Assembly (NCBI GenBank): GCA_963724705.1
Contig: CAVRVS010000006.1
Span: forward strand, 558,001-622,000
DNA: 64,000 bases
DNA from: DASQPR01 sp963724705
GTDB lineage: Bacteria > Actinomycetota > Actinomycetes > Mycobacteriales > Micromonosporaceae
Direction: 5' to 3'
Shown in pieces: positions 45,058 to 53,441 of the stretch. The stretch's first letter is position 1; the number at the start of each line of letters is the position of its first letter. The notes beneath the pieces were generated by a model that saw only the letters and a list, made by a program, of their open reading frames with translations, was not told the origin of the DNA and did not search any database. The translations under genes and the position numbers were made by a program.

Positions 45058-48000
45058 TCAGGCGTCCCCTGGAATCTCGGCCTGGACGCGGTTGCGTCCG
45101 CTGCGTTTCGCTCCGTATAGCTGGACGTCGGCGGACTCGACGAGCCGCTCCCAGGTGCCGTGTTCCGGCGGGACCATCGCGGCGACCCCGATGCTGACGG
45201 TGATGATCTGGTCAGCGACTGCGGCGTGCGGTTCGGCGAGGGCGAGGACGTCGGCGCGCAGGCGTTCGGCGGCCTCGGCGGCCTGCTTGACATCGGTCCC
45301 GGGCATCACGACCACGAACTCCTCGCCGCCGTACCTGGCGGCGAGGTCGGTCTCGCGGACGCTCCGTCGTACCTGGGCGGCCACCCGCTGGAGGCATCGG
45401 TCGCCAGCGGCATGTCCATAGCGGTCGTTGTACAGCTTGAAGTCGTCGATGTCGACCATCGCGAGACCGACGGGCGATCCGTCCGACTGGCCTCGCCGCC
45501 ACTCCGCGTCGAGCACCTCCCCCAACTGCCGCCGGTTCGCGAGCTCGGTGAGCGGATCGGTCACGCTGAGCTGCTCGAGTCGCTCGTTCGCCAGCCTCAG
45601 CAGCTCGTTGGTGAACGCCAGCTCTTCGGTACGTTCGGCGACCTTGTTCTCGAGTGAGGCATAGACGATGGCGTTGTCGAGCGAAACGGCCAACTGCGCG
45701 GCGATCAACATGACACTGTCGAGCCGCTCCCGCGAGAACGCGCCGCGGATCAGGCGGTTCTCGAGCAGCAGGAGCGATTGCACCACGCCGCGGTTGACGA
45801 CCGGCACCACCATCAGAGAACAGCAGTCCATGCCGGCGAAGTATGGGTCCCGGGCGAAGCGGTCGTCCCGGGTGGCGTCGACCACGACCAGAGCCTCGCG
45901 GGTGCGTTCGGTATACCGGACGGCGGACAGCGGCACAAGCCGCCTCCGGCCCGCGTCGGCGAGCGGCACCGCGCCGCGGCCCCGCGGGGCCGCGACGAGC
46001 CAGCGGCGTTCGTCTTTGTTCCATACGAGCATCTGTACGCCGGTGGCGCCGGTCATGGCGCTCATCACCTCGACGACGCGCGCCCGCAACCGGTCGATGC
46101 TGGTCTCAGAGCTCAGCGCTTGCGAAGCATTGAGGATTCCGAGGAGGTCGATCGTTCCGGCCGTGGTGCTCGACCGGCGCGACGGTCGCGACTCGCGCGG
46201 CGGGCTGTCCGAGGACTCAGTGTCGTACTCCGACAGCGTCGGGTACGCCCAGTCAAGCCGATCGACCTTCGCCGCCGCGCCCCACGTCAGGTATTCCTGG
46301 CGCGCCTCGGCGAGCAGCGCGTGTCCGGCGTGCTCCAGCCCATGCGCCAGGTAGAGCCGGGCGGCGCGCTCGATGATGAGAGCTCGATGCCAATGACCCT
46401 CGCGCGACGCCGCCTCTCGCTGAGCGACGTCGAAAGCGTGCGCGGCCGTGCGAAAGTCGCCGACGGCCCAGGCGCGCTCGGCCTCGATGAAGCGCAGCCA
46501 GTGCAGGACGTTGGCGGGAGCATCGGTGGCGCGCGCGGCCAGCCAGTCGATGATCGCGTCGAGCTCGGCGAGCAGCGCTGGCCGGTCTTCCCGTCCGTCG
46601 ATGCGGACCTCGGTGGCAAGCGCCAACCCGCGTAGCACGTGCGCCAACGGCAGGTGCATTGTGCCCGGGAGCGTCGTCACCAGCGGCATCGTGGCGGCGG
46701 TGTGCCGGGACAGGTCGGTGAAGTCACCGAGCAGCGCGGCGGTCAGAGCACGGGTGATCATGTAGGAGACGACCTGGTCGAGGGACGTGCCCTCCGATGG
46801 TGTCGCCGCGTCGCCATCGGCCGTCTCGCCTCCCTCTCCGCGCAGCGCCGCAACCAACTGCCGGTAAGCCGAGAAGATCGCCCCCGCGCGTCCATTTCCC
46901 GCACGGCGGGCGAACGCGGCCGCCGCTTCTACCTCCGCGACGTAGCTGTCCAGCGACGGCGACGACTCGAAGAGCTGCGGCACCGTGACGTAGTACGTGA
47001 AGCAGGCGTTCTGCAGGTCGCCAATTTCGACGAGTCGGTCGTGCGCACGATGTGCCCGTGCGATGTTGTCCTGCGGCGGATCGAACCAGTAGCCGACGGT
47101 GGCGGCATACAGAAAGCTTGCTTGTGCGCGCTCGGGCTCGTAGTCGCGATCCTCCGCGACTGCGAGGACCCGTCGCATTATGCGGTGGGCCGTGCGGTAG
47201 TCCTGGCGACGCATGACCGGCACGAACACGAGGTGGCCCATCGGCCCGATGAGCTCCGACACGGGTCCATGCTCGATCCACAGCCGCATTGACTCCAGGG
47301 CGAGCCATGCCGTCATGGTCTGGTCGCACGCGAACGCCGCCGGCAGCATCCGGTTGATGAGTGCGGCCACCAGTGACACGGTCGGATCGGTGGCCACTGG
47401 TCGGCGCAGATCGTCGACCTCGCTGCTTTCGTCAAGCCAGCTGTACAGCGTCGCGAGCCCGCGTTCGATCTCAGCGTCGAGTCGCTCCGGAGGCGGCACT
47501 GAAGCGCCGAGATGGCGTAGCTGAGCAAGACCAAGCTCGATCGCCTCTCCGGCGTGTCCACGGGTGGAGAGGCTGCTGACTTGGAGCATCGTCGCCTGCG
47601 TTCGCTGTGCAGGGCTGGCGCCGAGCCGGTCGATCGCCCGGAACGTCTCGTCGGTCTCGTCCATGCGTCCCGAGTGGTACAGCGCGGTGTGGCGGGCGAT
47701 CAGCAGATTGACGAGCGTATCCTCATCCGCCGGATCGGTGAGCTCGGTCACGGCGGCTAGGAATCGTTCCACCATGGAGTGATTGCCGAGCAATACGGCC
47801 TGGTCGGCGGCCCTGGCCAGCAGCGCAGCGACGCGTGTCCGCTCGTCCGGGTCGCGGATGTGGTCGATGACCGATAGGTACTGCTCGGCGGCCACAACGA
47901 GCAGTTCCGGCCGGCGAGCCAGCCGGCCGGCAATTTGCAGACGCAGGGCATCGCGCTGCCGGTGGTCCATGCGTGAGAGGATCACCCGCTGCACGCGGTC

Positions 48001-49968
48001 ATGATGAAACCGTACGGTCGGGCCATCCGGCTCCACGACCAACAGGCCACCTTCGAGTGCGGGTGCTAGCCGTCGCTCCGCCTCGCTCGCGGAGATGCCG
48101 ATGGCCACCCGCAGTTCGTCGACGCGTACCCGACCGCCGAGGCAGGCCAGCGTCTGCAGGAGCGACGTGGTCCGCGGCGGCACGGCTGCCGCGCCTTCGG
48201 CCAGCAGGATGTGGAGGTCGACGCGACCGAGCGCCACAGGATCCCACTGCCATTCGCCATTGCCGGGGGTCAGCACGCCGTCGCGCCGGAGGGCGTTGAG
48301 CAGTTCCACGGTGTCGTACGGGTTTCCCTTGGTGTAGGGCTCGATGGCCTCGGCGAGCGGGGTGGCGTGTATAAGGTCGAGACGCAGCATGTCTCCCACC
48401 ATCTCGGTCAGGTCCGACGGCGGGAGGTCGCGAAGCCGTAGGTGGCGCGAACCCTCCAGGTTTTGATGCCACCGCGACAACAGGCCCGAAAGGGGATGAG
48501 TAGCGTCCACTTCGTCTTCGCGGTAGGTGCCCACCAGTAGCAGCCCGTCGACAACCTCGCCCCGGAGGATCGCGTCGATGAACCCAAGTGGGGCTCGGCC
48601 AGCCCAGTGGAGATCGTCCAAGACGAACACGACGGGCCGCTCGCGTGAGGCCACAACCCGCAGGACGTCCACCGCGATTCGGGTCACGCGAGCCTCGACC
48701 GAGAGTGGATTCCCCACGCTCGGATCCGGCGGGACTCCCAGCAGCGCCTGGTACGACGGCTGTAACGCGACGAGTAGGCCGGCGTCGGCGCCGAGCACGT
48801 CAAGCATCCGCTCCCGCAGCTCGGCCAGTTGCTCGTCCGGCTCTGCCAGCAGGAGCCGCCCGAGGCTGCGAAAAGCCTGCTGTACCGCGTCGAGCTCGCT
48901 CCGGTACCGGTCGAATTTAGCCGCGACGAACCAACCGTCGCCGGCCGCGACGACCGGGCGAAGTTGGTCGATCAGCGCGGACTTGCCGACGCCCGGCCCG
49001 CCGCTGACCAGGACGCCTCTGCAGCCGCCGGACGCCGCGCCTGCGATCGCACTCCGGAGCGCGGCGATCTCGGCGTCCCGGCCGACGAGTCGCGCCGGCG
49101 CCGTCAATCGCGGCGGGAAGTCCCGCTCGCCGACCGCGAACGCCGGCGCGGCGACGTCGGGCCCGGCATCATTGAGCCGGCCGAGGTCGTGGACCAGCCC
49201 GTCTGCGGTCTGGTATCGACGGTCTGGCTCCTTCTCCAGCAGGTGCATGATGATCCCGGACAACGTCGGCGGCACGTCCGGGTTGACCCGGTGCGGGGGG
49301 ACCGGCACGCGGGCCAGGTGATCATGACTGAGCCGCAGCGGGTCCGACGTACCGAATGGCGGATGACCGCTCGCCAACTCGTAGAAGGTGGCCCCCAGGG
49401 CGTAGAGGTCCGCACGCTGGTCGATCTCGCGGCCCGTACGCCTGGTCTGCTCCGGGGCGGCATAGACGAGATTCCCGACGATCTCGCTGTGGCGGGTGAG
49501 TGCCGGACGGATCTCGGCGAACGTGGTCGCCGAGGCGAAGTCGACCAGGTACGGGGTGCCGTGCGCGGGCGACAGCAGGATGTTGGCCGGCTGGATGTCC
49601 CGGTGCACGATCCCGCGGCGGTGGATCCCCGCGACCGCACGCGCCAGGTCGAGCGCGACATGGGAAAACTGCGCGATATCCAGCGGAATCGTGTCGCGGC
49701 CCATGCAGACACCGTCGACATCCTCCAAGAGGATCGATCCAGGCCGCGGTGACACGGTGGCCAGCTGCGCGACTCCGTCGACGCCACGGAGCCGATCGAG
49801 CGTCGCCGACTCGTGGCGAAGCCGGTCCGCCGCGCCTGGCCCACGCGGCTCCTTGCGAATGACCGTCTGGCCATCCAGATGCTCGCGCGTGATGCGGGTG
49901 CGATCGCTCTCATGGAGGACCTCCACCGCCGCGCGCACCCGACCCGTCGTCGGCATGTCAACGGCCAT
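45058..49968 (-). CDS. Giant protein kinase-AAA ATPase-GAF-GGDEF signalling protein
   Basis: The 1636-residue protein combines four parts. Residues 1-270 form a Ser/Thr kinase-like domain with GIVHRDIQPANILLSPAHGT, YLVDFASATTF (DFG replaced by DFA) and VYAAPEQTRRTG; the Gly-rich loop is weak. Residues 300-600 are an AAA ATPase with Walker A in VSGGPGVGKSALIDQLRPV and Walker B-like VVFVLDDLHWAG. About 650 helical, TPR-like residues follow. Next are a GAF domain (about 1290-1430: LRARVVEVMSAMTGATGVQM) and a C-terminal GGDEF domain with LAARYGGEEFVVVMPG and DIDDFKLYNDRYGH. The GGEEF signature implies a diguanylate cyclase. The start overlaps the kinase gene stop by 11 bases; GGAGG lies 10 bases upstream. 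Confidence 0.92.
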   Translation of the reverse strand: MAVDMPTTGRVRAAVEVLHESDRTRITREHLDGQTVIRKEPRGPGAADRLRHESATLDRLRGVDGVAQLATVSPRPGSILLEDVDGVCMGRDTIPLDIAQFSHVALDLARAVAGIHRRGIVHRDIQPANILLSPAHGTPYLVDFASATTFAEIRPALTRHSEIVGNLVYAAPEQTRRTGREIDQRADLYALGATFYELASGHPPFGTSDPLRLSHDHLARVPVPPHRVNPDVPPTLSGIIMHLLEKEPDRRYQTADGLVHDLGRLNDAGPDVAAPAFAVGERDFPPRLTAPARLVGRDAEIAALRSAIAGAASGGCRGVLVSGGPGVGKSALIDQLRPVVAAGDGWFVAAKFDRYRSELDAVQQAFRSLGRLLLAEPDEQLAELRERMLDVLGADAGLLVALQPSYQALLGVPPDPSVGNPLSVEARVTRIAVDVLRVVASRERPVVFVLDDLHWAGRAPLGFIDAILRGEVVDGLLLVGTYREDEVDATHPLSGLLSRWHQNLEGSRHLRLRDLPPSDLTEMVGDMLRLDLIHATPLAEAIEPYTKGNPYDTVELLNALRRDGVLTPGNGEWQWDPVALGRVDLHILLAEGAAAVPPRTTSLLQTLACLGGRVRVDELRVAIGISASEAERRLAPALEGGLLVVEPDGPTVRFHHDRVQRVILSRMDHRQRDALRLQIAGRLARRPELLVVAAEQYLSVIDHIRDPDERTRVAALLARAADQAVLLGNHSMVERFLAAVTELTDPADEDTLVNLLIARHTALYHSGRMDETDETFRAIDRLGASPAQRTQATMLQVSSLSTRGHAGEAIELGLAQLRHLGASVPPPERLDAEIERGLATLYSWLDESSEVDDLRRPVATDPTVSLVAALINRMLPAAFACDQTMTAWLALESMRLWIEHGPVSELIGPMGHLVFVPVMRRQDYRTAHRIMRRVLAVAEDRDYEPERAQASFLYAATVGYWFDPPQDNIARAHRAHDRLVEIGDLQNACFTYYVTVPQLFESSPSLDSYVAEVEAAAAFARRAGNGRAGAIFSAYRQLVAALRGEGGETADGDAATPSEGTSLDQVVSYMITRALTAALLGDFTDLSRHTAATMPLVTTLPGTMHLPLAHVLRGLALATEVRIDGREDRPALLAELDAIIDWLAARATDAPANVLHWLRFIEAERAWAVGDFRTAAHAFDVAQREAASREGHWHRALIIERAARLYLAHGLEHAGHALLAEARQEYLTWGAAAKVDRLDWAYPTLSEYDTESSDSPPRESRPSRRSSTTAGTIDLLGILNASQALSSETSIDRLRARVVEVMSAMTGATGVQMLVWNKDERRWLVAAPRGRGAVPLADAGRRRLVPLSAVRYTERTREALVVVDATRDDRFARDPYFAGMDCCSLMVVPVVNRGVVQSLLLLENRLIRGAFSRERLDSVMLIAAQLAVSLDNAIVYASLENKVAERTEELAFTNELLRLANERLEQLSVTDPLTELANRRQLGEVLDAEWRRGQSDGSPVGLAMVDIDDFKLYNDRYGHAAGDRCLQRVAAQVRRSVRETDLAARYGGEEFVVVMPGTDVKQAAEAAERLRADVLALAEPHAAVADQIITVSIGVAAMVPPEHGTWERLVESADVQLYGAKRSGRNRVQAEIPGDA

Positions 49969-51556
49969 CGACAGGGACCTCCGCGATGATTGCCGTGCCG
50001 GCGCCGGGCGGGCTGACCATCGTGATCGTCCCGCCGAGAGCGGCCACCCGATCCCGCAGTCCAATAAGATCCGATCCGCGTGTCCCATCGCCGCCGACGC
50101 CGTCGTCGCGTATATCCACGCGGAGGCTTCGGTCGGTCAGCTTCACGCGAACCCGTACCGTCGACTTTGGCGTGTGTTTGACGGCCTGCGCCAGTCCCTC
50201 CGACACGATGTAGAACGCGGCGATTTCCACCGGGTCCGGCAGTCGCCTGTCGACGTTCAGGTCGAGGTCGACCTGGACGTTGCTTCGGTTGCAGATCATC
50301 CGGAGCGCCGGTGCGAGGCCGCCCAGGGACAGGATGCTCGGATGCAGGTCACGTGCCATCCCCTGCAGCTCGTGGAAGATCTCCTGTAGTTGCCTCGCGG
50401 CCTGTGACAGGGCCGATCTGAGCTCGCGCGAGCCGCGCGGCAGCAGCGCCTGCGCGGTGCGCAGCGTCAACGCGAGCGATGCGAGATGCTGCTGTACGCC
50501 GTCGTGCAGTTCGCGGCCGAGCCGACGGCGGGTCTCGTCGGCCGCCACCACCGCACGCGACCGCGACGCCGCCAGTTCGTCGCGAACCTGCGCGTTCGAG
50601 ATGGCCGTCGCGGCGAGTCTCGTGAATCCGGATATGCGTTGCTCGGTGTCCTTCGGCATGGGGGTGGGCCGAGTCGTGCCCGTGATCACGGCGCCCCAAA
50701 GGCCGCCGTCGACAACGATAGGAATCCCCACCGTAGAGCGGATGGCGTCCGGCGGGGTTGCCATCGCCCCGCGCACGGTGTCGTTGGTCGCGTTGCCCCC
50801 GTGCGCCGGGTCGTACACGCGCGTCGGTTCGTCCGCTCGCGCCGGCTCGCCAGTACGCAGGACGATCGCGGAAGCCTCGTGGCCGTACGGTGCATGGAGT
50901 GTGCCGACCCGAGTGCCGGGGGGTTGGGATCCCCAGACGGCCACCATGAGCGCTACGCCGGCCGGCTCATACCGGATCACCTGGGCGAAGTCCGCGTCGG
51001 CCAGCCGTCCTGCCTCCGCCGCGACCGCGGTGAACGTCTCGTTCTGCGGTACGCCGTCGGCGACGAGAATCGCCACGCGTCGTAGCGCGCCCTGCTCGTC
51101 CAGCAGCAACCGAAGCTGGTTGCGAGCGGCGCGCTCGTCGTCGAGCACGCGCAGGGTGCGCATGGTCATCGAGGTGGCGCGCGCCATGCCGCGCAGCAGG
51201 CTCATCTCGTCCCGGCCCACCTCGCCGGTTCCGGATCGGGCGAGCACTAGCTTCGCGTCGTCGGGGTGATCCAGCGAGACCCGAACCGCCGTGCATCGCC
51301 CGGCCCCCGGGACGGGCACGTCGTGGCCGGTGTCGTACGCGACGGCACGCAGATCCGCGATCGGCACTTCCCCTGCGGGATAACCGATCGATGCGACAAC
51401 CTGTCCCGCCGACAGGATCGCCGCAACCTCGGCGTCCAGTGCCTCGGCGGCGCGCTCCACCGCGCCGAGCGCGGCCGATTCCTCGGTCTCGAAAGCCGCG
51501 ACGACTTCGAGGAATTCGGCGAGCTGCCAGGTAGACCAGGCGGATGGACGGGCCAT
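49958..51556 (-). CDS. GAF-containing histidine kinase, NarL-partner type
   Basis: The 532-residue soluble protein has an N-terminal sensor segment (about 10-140), a GAF domain (about 165-315: VAILVADGVPQNETFTAVAA, GIPIVVDGGLWGAVITGTTR), the HisKA_3 helix with phospho-accepting His in RELHDGVQQHLASLALTLRT, and an ATPase domain (LRVDIRDDGVGGDGTRGSDL, IGLRDRVAALGGTITMVSPP). The N box reads SEGLAQAVKHT, where Gln replaces the Asn that normally holds magnesium; this may weaken the ATPase. The start ATG 51556 follows the FIST gene stop by one base, and the stop overlaps the giant kinase gene, so the genes are translationally coupled. Confidence 0.9.
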   Translation of the reverse strand: MARPSAWSTWQLAEFLEVVAAFETEESAALGAVERAAEALDAEVAAILSAGQVVASIGYPAGEVPIADLRAVAYDTGHDVPVPGAGRCTAVRVSLDHPDDAKLVLARSGTGEVGRDEMSLLRGMARATSMTMRTLRVLDDERAARNQLRLLLDEQGALRRVAILVADGVPQNETFTAVAAEAGRLADADFAQVIRYEPAGVALMVAVWGSQPPGTRVGTLHAPYGHEASAIVLRTGEPARADEPTRVYDPAHGGNATNDTVRGAMATPPDAIRSTVGIPIVVDGGLWGAVITGTTRPTPMPKDTEQRISGFTRLAATAISNAQVRDELAASRSRAVVAADETRRRLGRELHDGVQQHLASLALTLRTAQALLPRGSRELRSALSQAARQLQEIFHELQGMARDLHPSILSLGGLAPALRMICNRSNVQVDLDLNVDRRLPDPVEIAAFYIVSEGLAQAVKHTPKSTVRVRVKLTDRSLRVDIRDDGVGGDGTRGSDLIGLRDRVAALGGTITMVSPPGAGTAIIAEVPVDGR

Positions 51557-51557
51557 G

Positions 51558-52721
51558 TCAAGCAACCGATAGGACGACGAGAGTCTGGTTGTGGAAGCCG
51601 CTCATGCCGGACTTACGCGCGATCTCGCCGTAGGTGTAGAAACCTGCGACGGGCGCGCCCCGAGCGATTGCGGCGATGCGGTCGATCTCGGCCTTGATGC
51701 CCTGCTCACCGAGGACTCCGCGCCGAGCTATGCAGTCGAACGCGAGTAAGCCCCGGGGCGGGTTTCCGTCGAGGCCAGCGATCGAGTCCAGGCAGGCGGC
51801 GTCGGTAGCGGTCAGCACCGACTCGGCGTCGCCCTCCATGATCCAGACGAGGCCACCCTGCGGAATCTCCGCCGCGCAGCGCAGCGCCCGCTCGGTGAAG
51901 TCGCCACCGGTGATGAAGCGGATCTGCTCTTCACCGTCGCGCCGGCTGAGGCCCAACGGGTGTCGCAACGCGGTCCGGGCCAACTCCTCCTGGCTCAGCG
52001 GAGTGCGGACCGTATGGTTGAGCCGGTCCAGATACACGTCAAGGGCAGGTTCGTCGTCGAGCTCGTGCACCCGATCACCGCCACTGCGGGTCGCCAGCAT
52101 CGGTTCGCCGAGCTTGCGCCAGCCGTGGCGTACGCCGATGCCAAGCGGTGCGTCAGACGTCAGTCCCGCCGCCACTACGGAGTCGGTGACGACCTCGTCT
52201 CCGTACATCTGCAACGTTCGGGTCATCTTGAGGTCATCGCCGGCGCAGCCACCCACCAGCGGTACGCCGGCGCCGAGTACGGCGTACGCACCCCGGACAA
52301 CCTCCTGCTGGTTGCCGGCCAGACCGTCGGCGAGGAGCAGAAGGACGCGATGCGGCCGGTCGTCGGCGCTTGACAGGCAACCCGCCACGTGCTCGCCGGC
52401 AGCCCTAAGGTTGCGCGAGGCGTCCCGAGCGATCGCCGTGTCGGCGGAGAAGCCGTCCCCACCGAACGCGGCCACCAGCACGCCCGCGTCGCCCGGACCG
52501 TTTGTACCGATCTCGCCCGCCGTCGAGCATCCGATCAGCGGTGCGCCCCCCGAGCGCCGGTCGATCTGACGAACGATCTCCACCAGGTCGAGCGACTCGG
52601 AGCAGAAGACAATCAGCAGACTTGGGTCGGAGCCGACCAGCGCCTGGTCTGCGGCGCGGCGGCCCGGTTCGGCATCGGATCCGCTAGCCTGGCCTACCGC
52701 GAACCATCGAGACGTTCTCAT
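51558..52721 (-). CDS. FIST-domain signal transduction protein
   Basis: The 387-residue protein has the FIST N domain (DPSLLIVFCSESLDLVEIVR, APLIGCSTAGEIGTNGPGDA, VLLLLADGLAGNQQEVVRGA, VPLVGGCAGDDLKMTRTLQM) and the FIST C domain (DDEPALDVYLDRLNHTVRTP, IRFITGGDFTERALRCAAEI, GLLAFDCIARRGVLGEQGIK, GAPVAGFYTYGEIARKSGMS). FIST proteins are sensors, thought to bind small molecules such as amino acids, and are often partnered with histidine kinases or GGDEF proteins. Here both partners follow in the same operon. GAGGTGG precedes ATG 52721. Confidence 0.92.
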   Translation of the reverse strand: MRTSRWFAVGQASGSDAEPGRRAADQALVGSDPSLLIVFCSESLDLVEIVRQIDRRSGGAPLIGCSTAGEIGTNGPGDAGVLVAAFGGDGFSADTAIARDASRNLRAAGEHVAGCLSSADDRPHRVLLLLADGLAGNQQEVVRGAYAVLGAGVPLVGGCAGDDLKMTRTLQMYGDEVVTDSVVAAGLTSDAPLGIGVRHGWRKLGEPMLATRSGGDRVHELDDEPALDVYLDRLNHTVRTPLSQEELARTALRHPLGLSRRDGEEQIRFITGGDFTERALRCAAEIPQGGLVWIMEGDAESVLTATDAACLDSIAGLDGNPPRGLLAFDCIARRGVLGEQGIKAEIDRIAAIARGAPVAGFYTYGEIARKSGMSGFHNQTLVVLSVA

Positions 52722-52764
52722 GAACACCACCTCGAGCGAGGTAATACGGTGCGTGCTGACGGTG

Positions 52765-53142
52765 CTACAACACGTAACTGATCGTGTGAGAGCAGTTGCT
52801 AGCGAACCCGCGGTGGGCGCCGGCGCCTTGGCGTGGCAGGTCGAGCGCTCGGTTCGCGAGTGTGTCACAGCAGGCGGCCGCGACGGCATGGGTGGCCCAT
52901 CGCATTCGGGTGGTCGCCGCCTCGGGGTGGTCGCCGAACTCCTGGGCAACCCTGGCGATGCACAGCCCCACGCCTAACGCACGGAGGGAGCTGTCGATCG
53001 CCGCACGAACGTCACCGGGAGTGGGGTGATCTGACGACTGCAGATGCGAGGCAAACAGGGCTTCGTTGAGGATGGTCCGTGCGGATGGGAACCGCGCGGT
53101 CCGGGGACTAACCGGCAGCTGAGTCGGGCTCGTTGTTCTCAT
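52765..53142 (-). CDS. Small helical protein, first gene of the FIST operon
   Basis: The 125-residue product is soluble and helical: MRTTSPTQLPVSPRTARFPS, then LNEALFASHLQSSDHPTPGD, ALGVGLCIARVAQEFGDHPE and TRMRWATHAVAAACCDTLAN. AGGAAG lies 9 bases before ATG 53142. Proteins with VRxAI..LGxxGCxxxVAQEFGDHPExxxxRMRWA occur widely in actinobacteria without a known role. It precedes the FIST gene by 43 bases and probably shares its transcript, which makes it a candidate regulator or partner of the FIST-kinase-cyclase chain. Confidence 0.7.
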   Translation of the reverse strand: MRTTSPTQLPVSPRTARFPSARTILNEALFASHLQSSDHPTPGDVRAAIDSSLRALGVGLCIARVAQEFGDHPEAATTRMRWATHAVAAACCDTLANRALDLPRQGAGAHRGFASNCSHTISYVL

Positions 53143-53358
53143 GATCGTGCCTTCCTGAGGCAGAGCGTTCCGTCCCAAGTTCATGCCGTCCTGAACGGGC
53201 GCCCGGGAGCGTTCCGGGCGGGCGCTGCCTTCGTGTCCACGTCCCGCATCTGGCACCCCCAGGTCTGTCGACCTCGTCGTAGTCCTTTAGCATTGCCGCT
53301 CAGCGGCGCCGATGTCGTCCACGCCAGCGGCCATTCGGGCTTACCGCCAACCGGCATA

Positions 53359-53386
53359 CGGCTATACGGGCTAGCCGGTATAGCCG
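53359..53386. promoter_or_regulatory. 28-base near-perfect palindrome upstream of the FIST operon
   Basis: The sequence CGGCTATACGGGCTAGCCGG followed by TATAGCCG is self-complementary except for one base pair on each side of the centre. It lies 55 bases beyond the stop of the CHASE3 kinase gene and 216 bases before the first gene of the FIST operon, both transcribed leftwards. It may be a terminator of the former or an operator of the latter. Further partial GCCGG repeats follow to 53402. Confidence 0.55.
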
Positions 53387-53441
53387 GTCACCGGACAGCC
53401 GGAGTCGCCCACGACCAAGCCGTTCTAAGATCGCACGGGCG

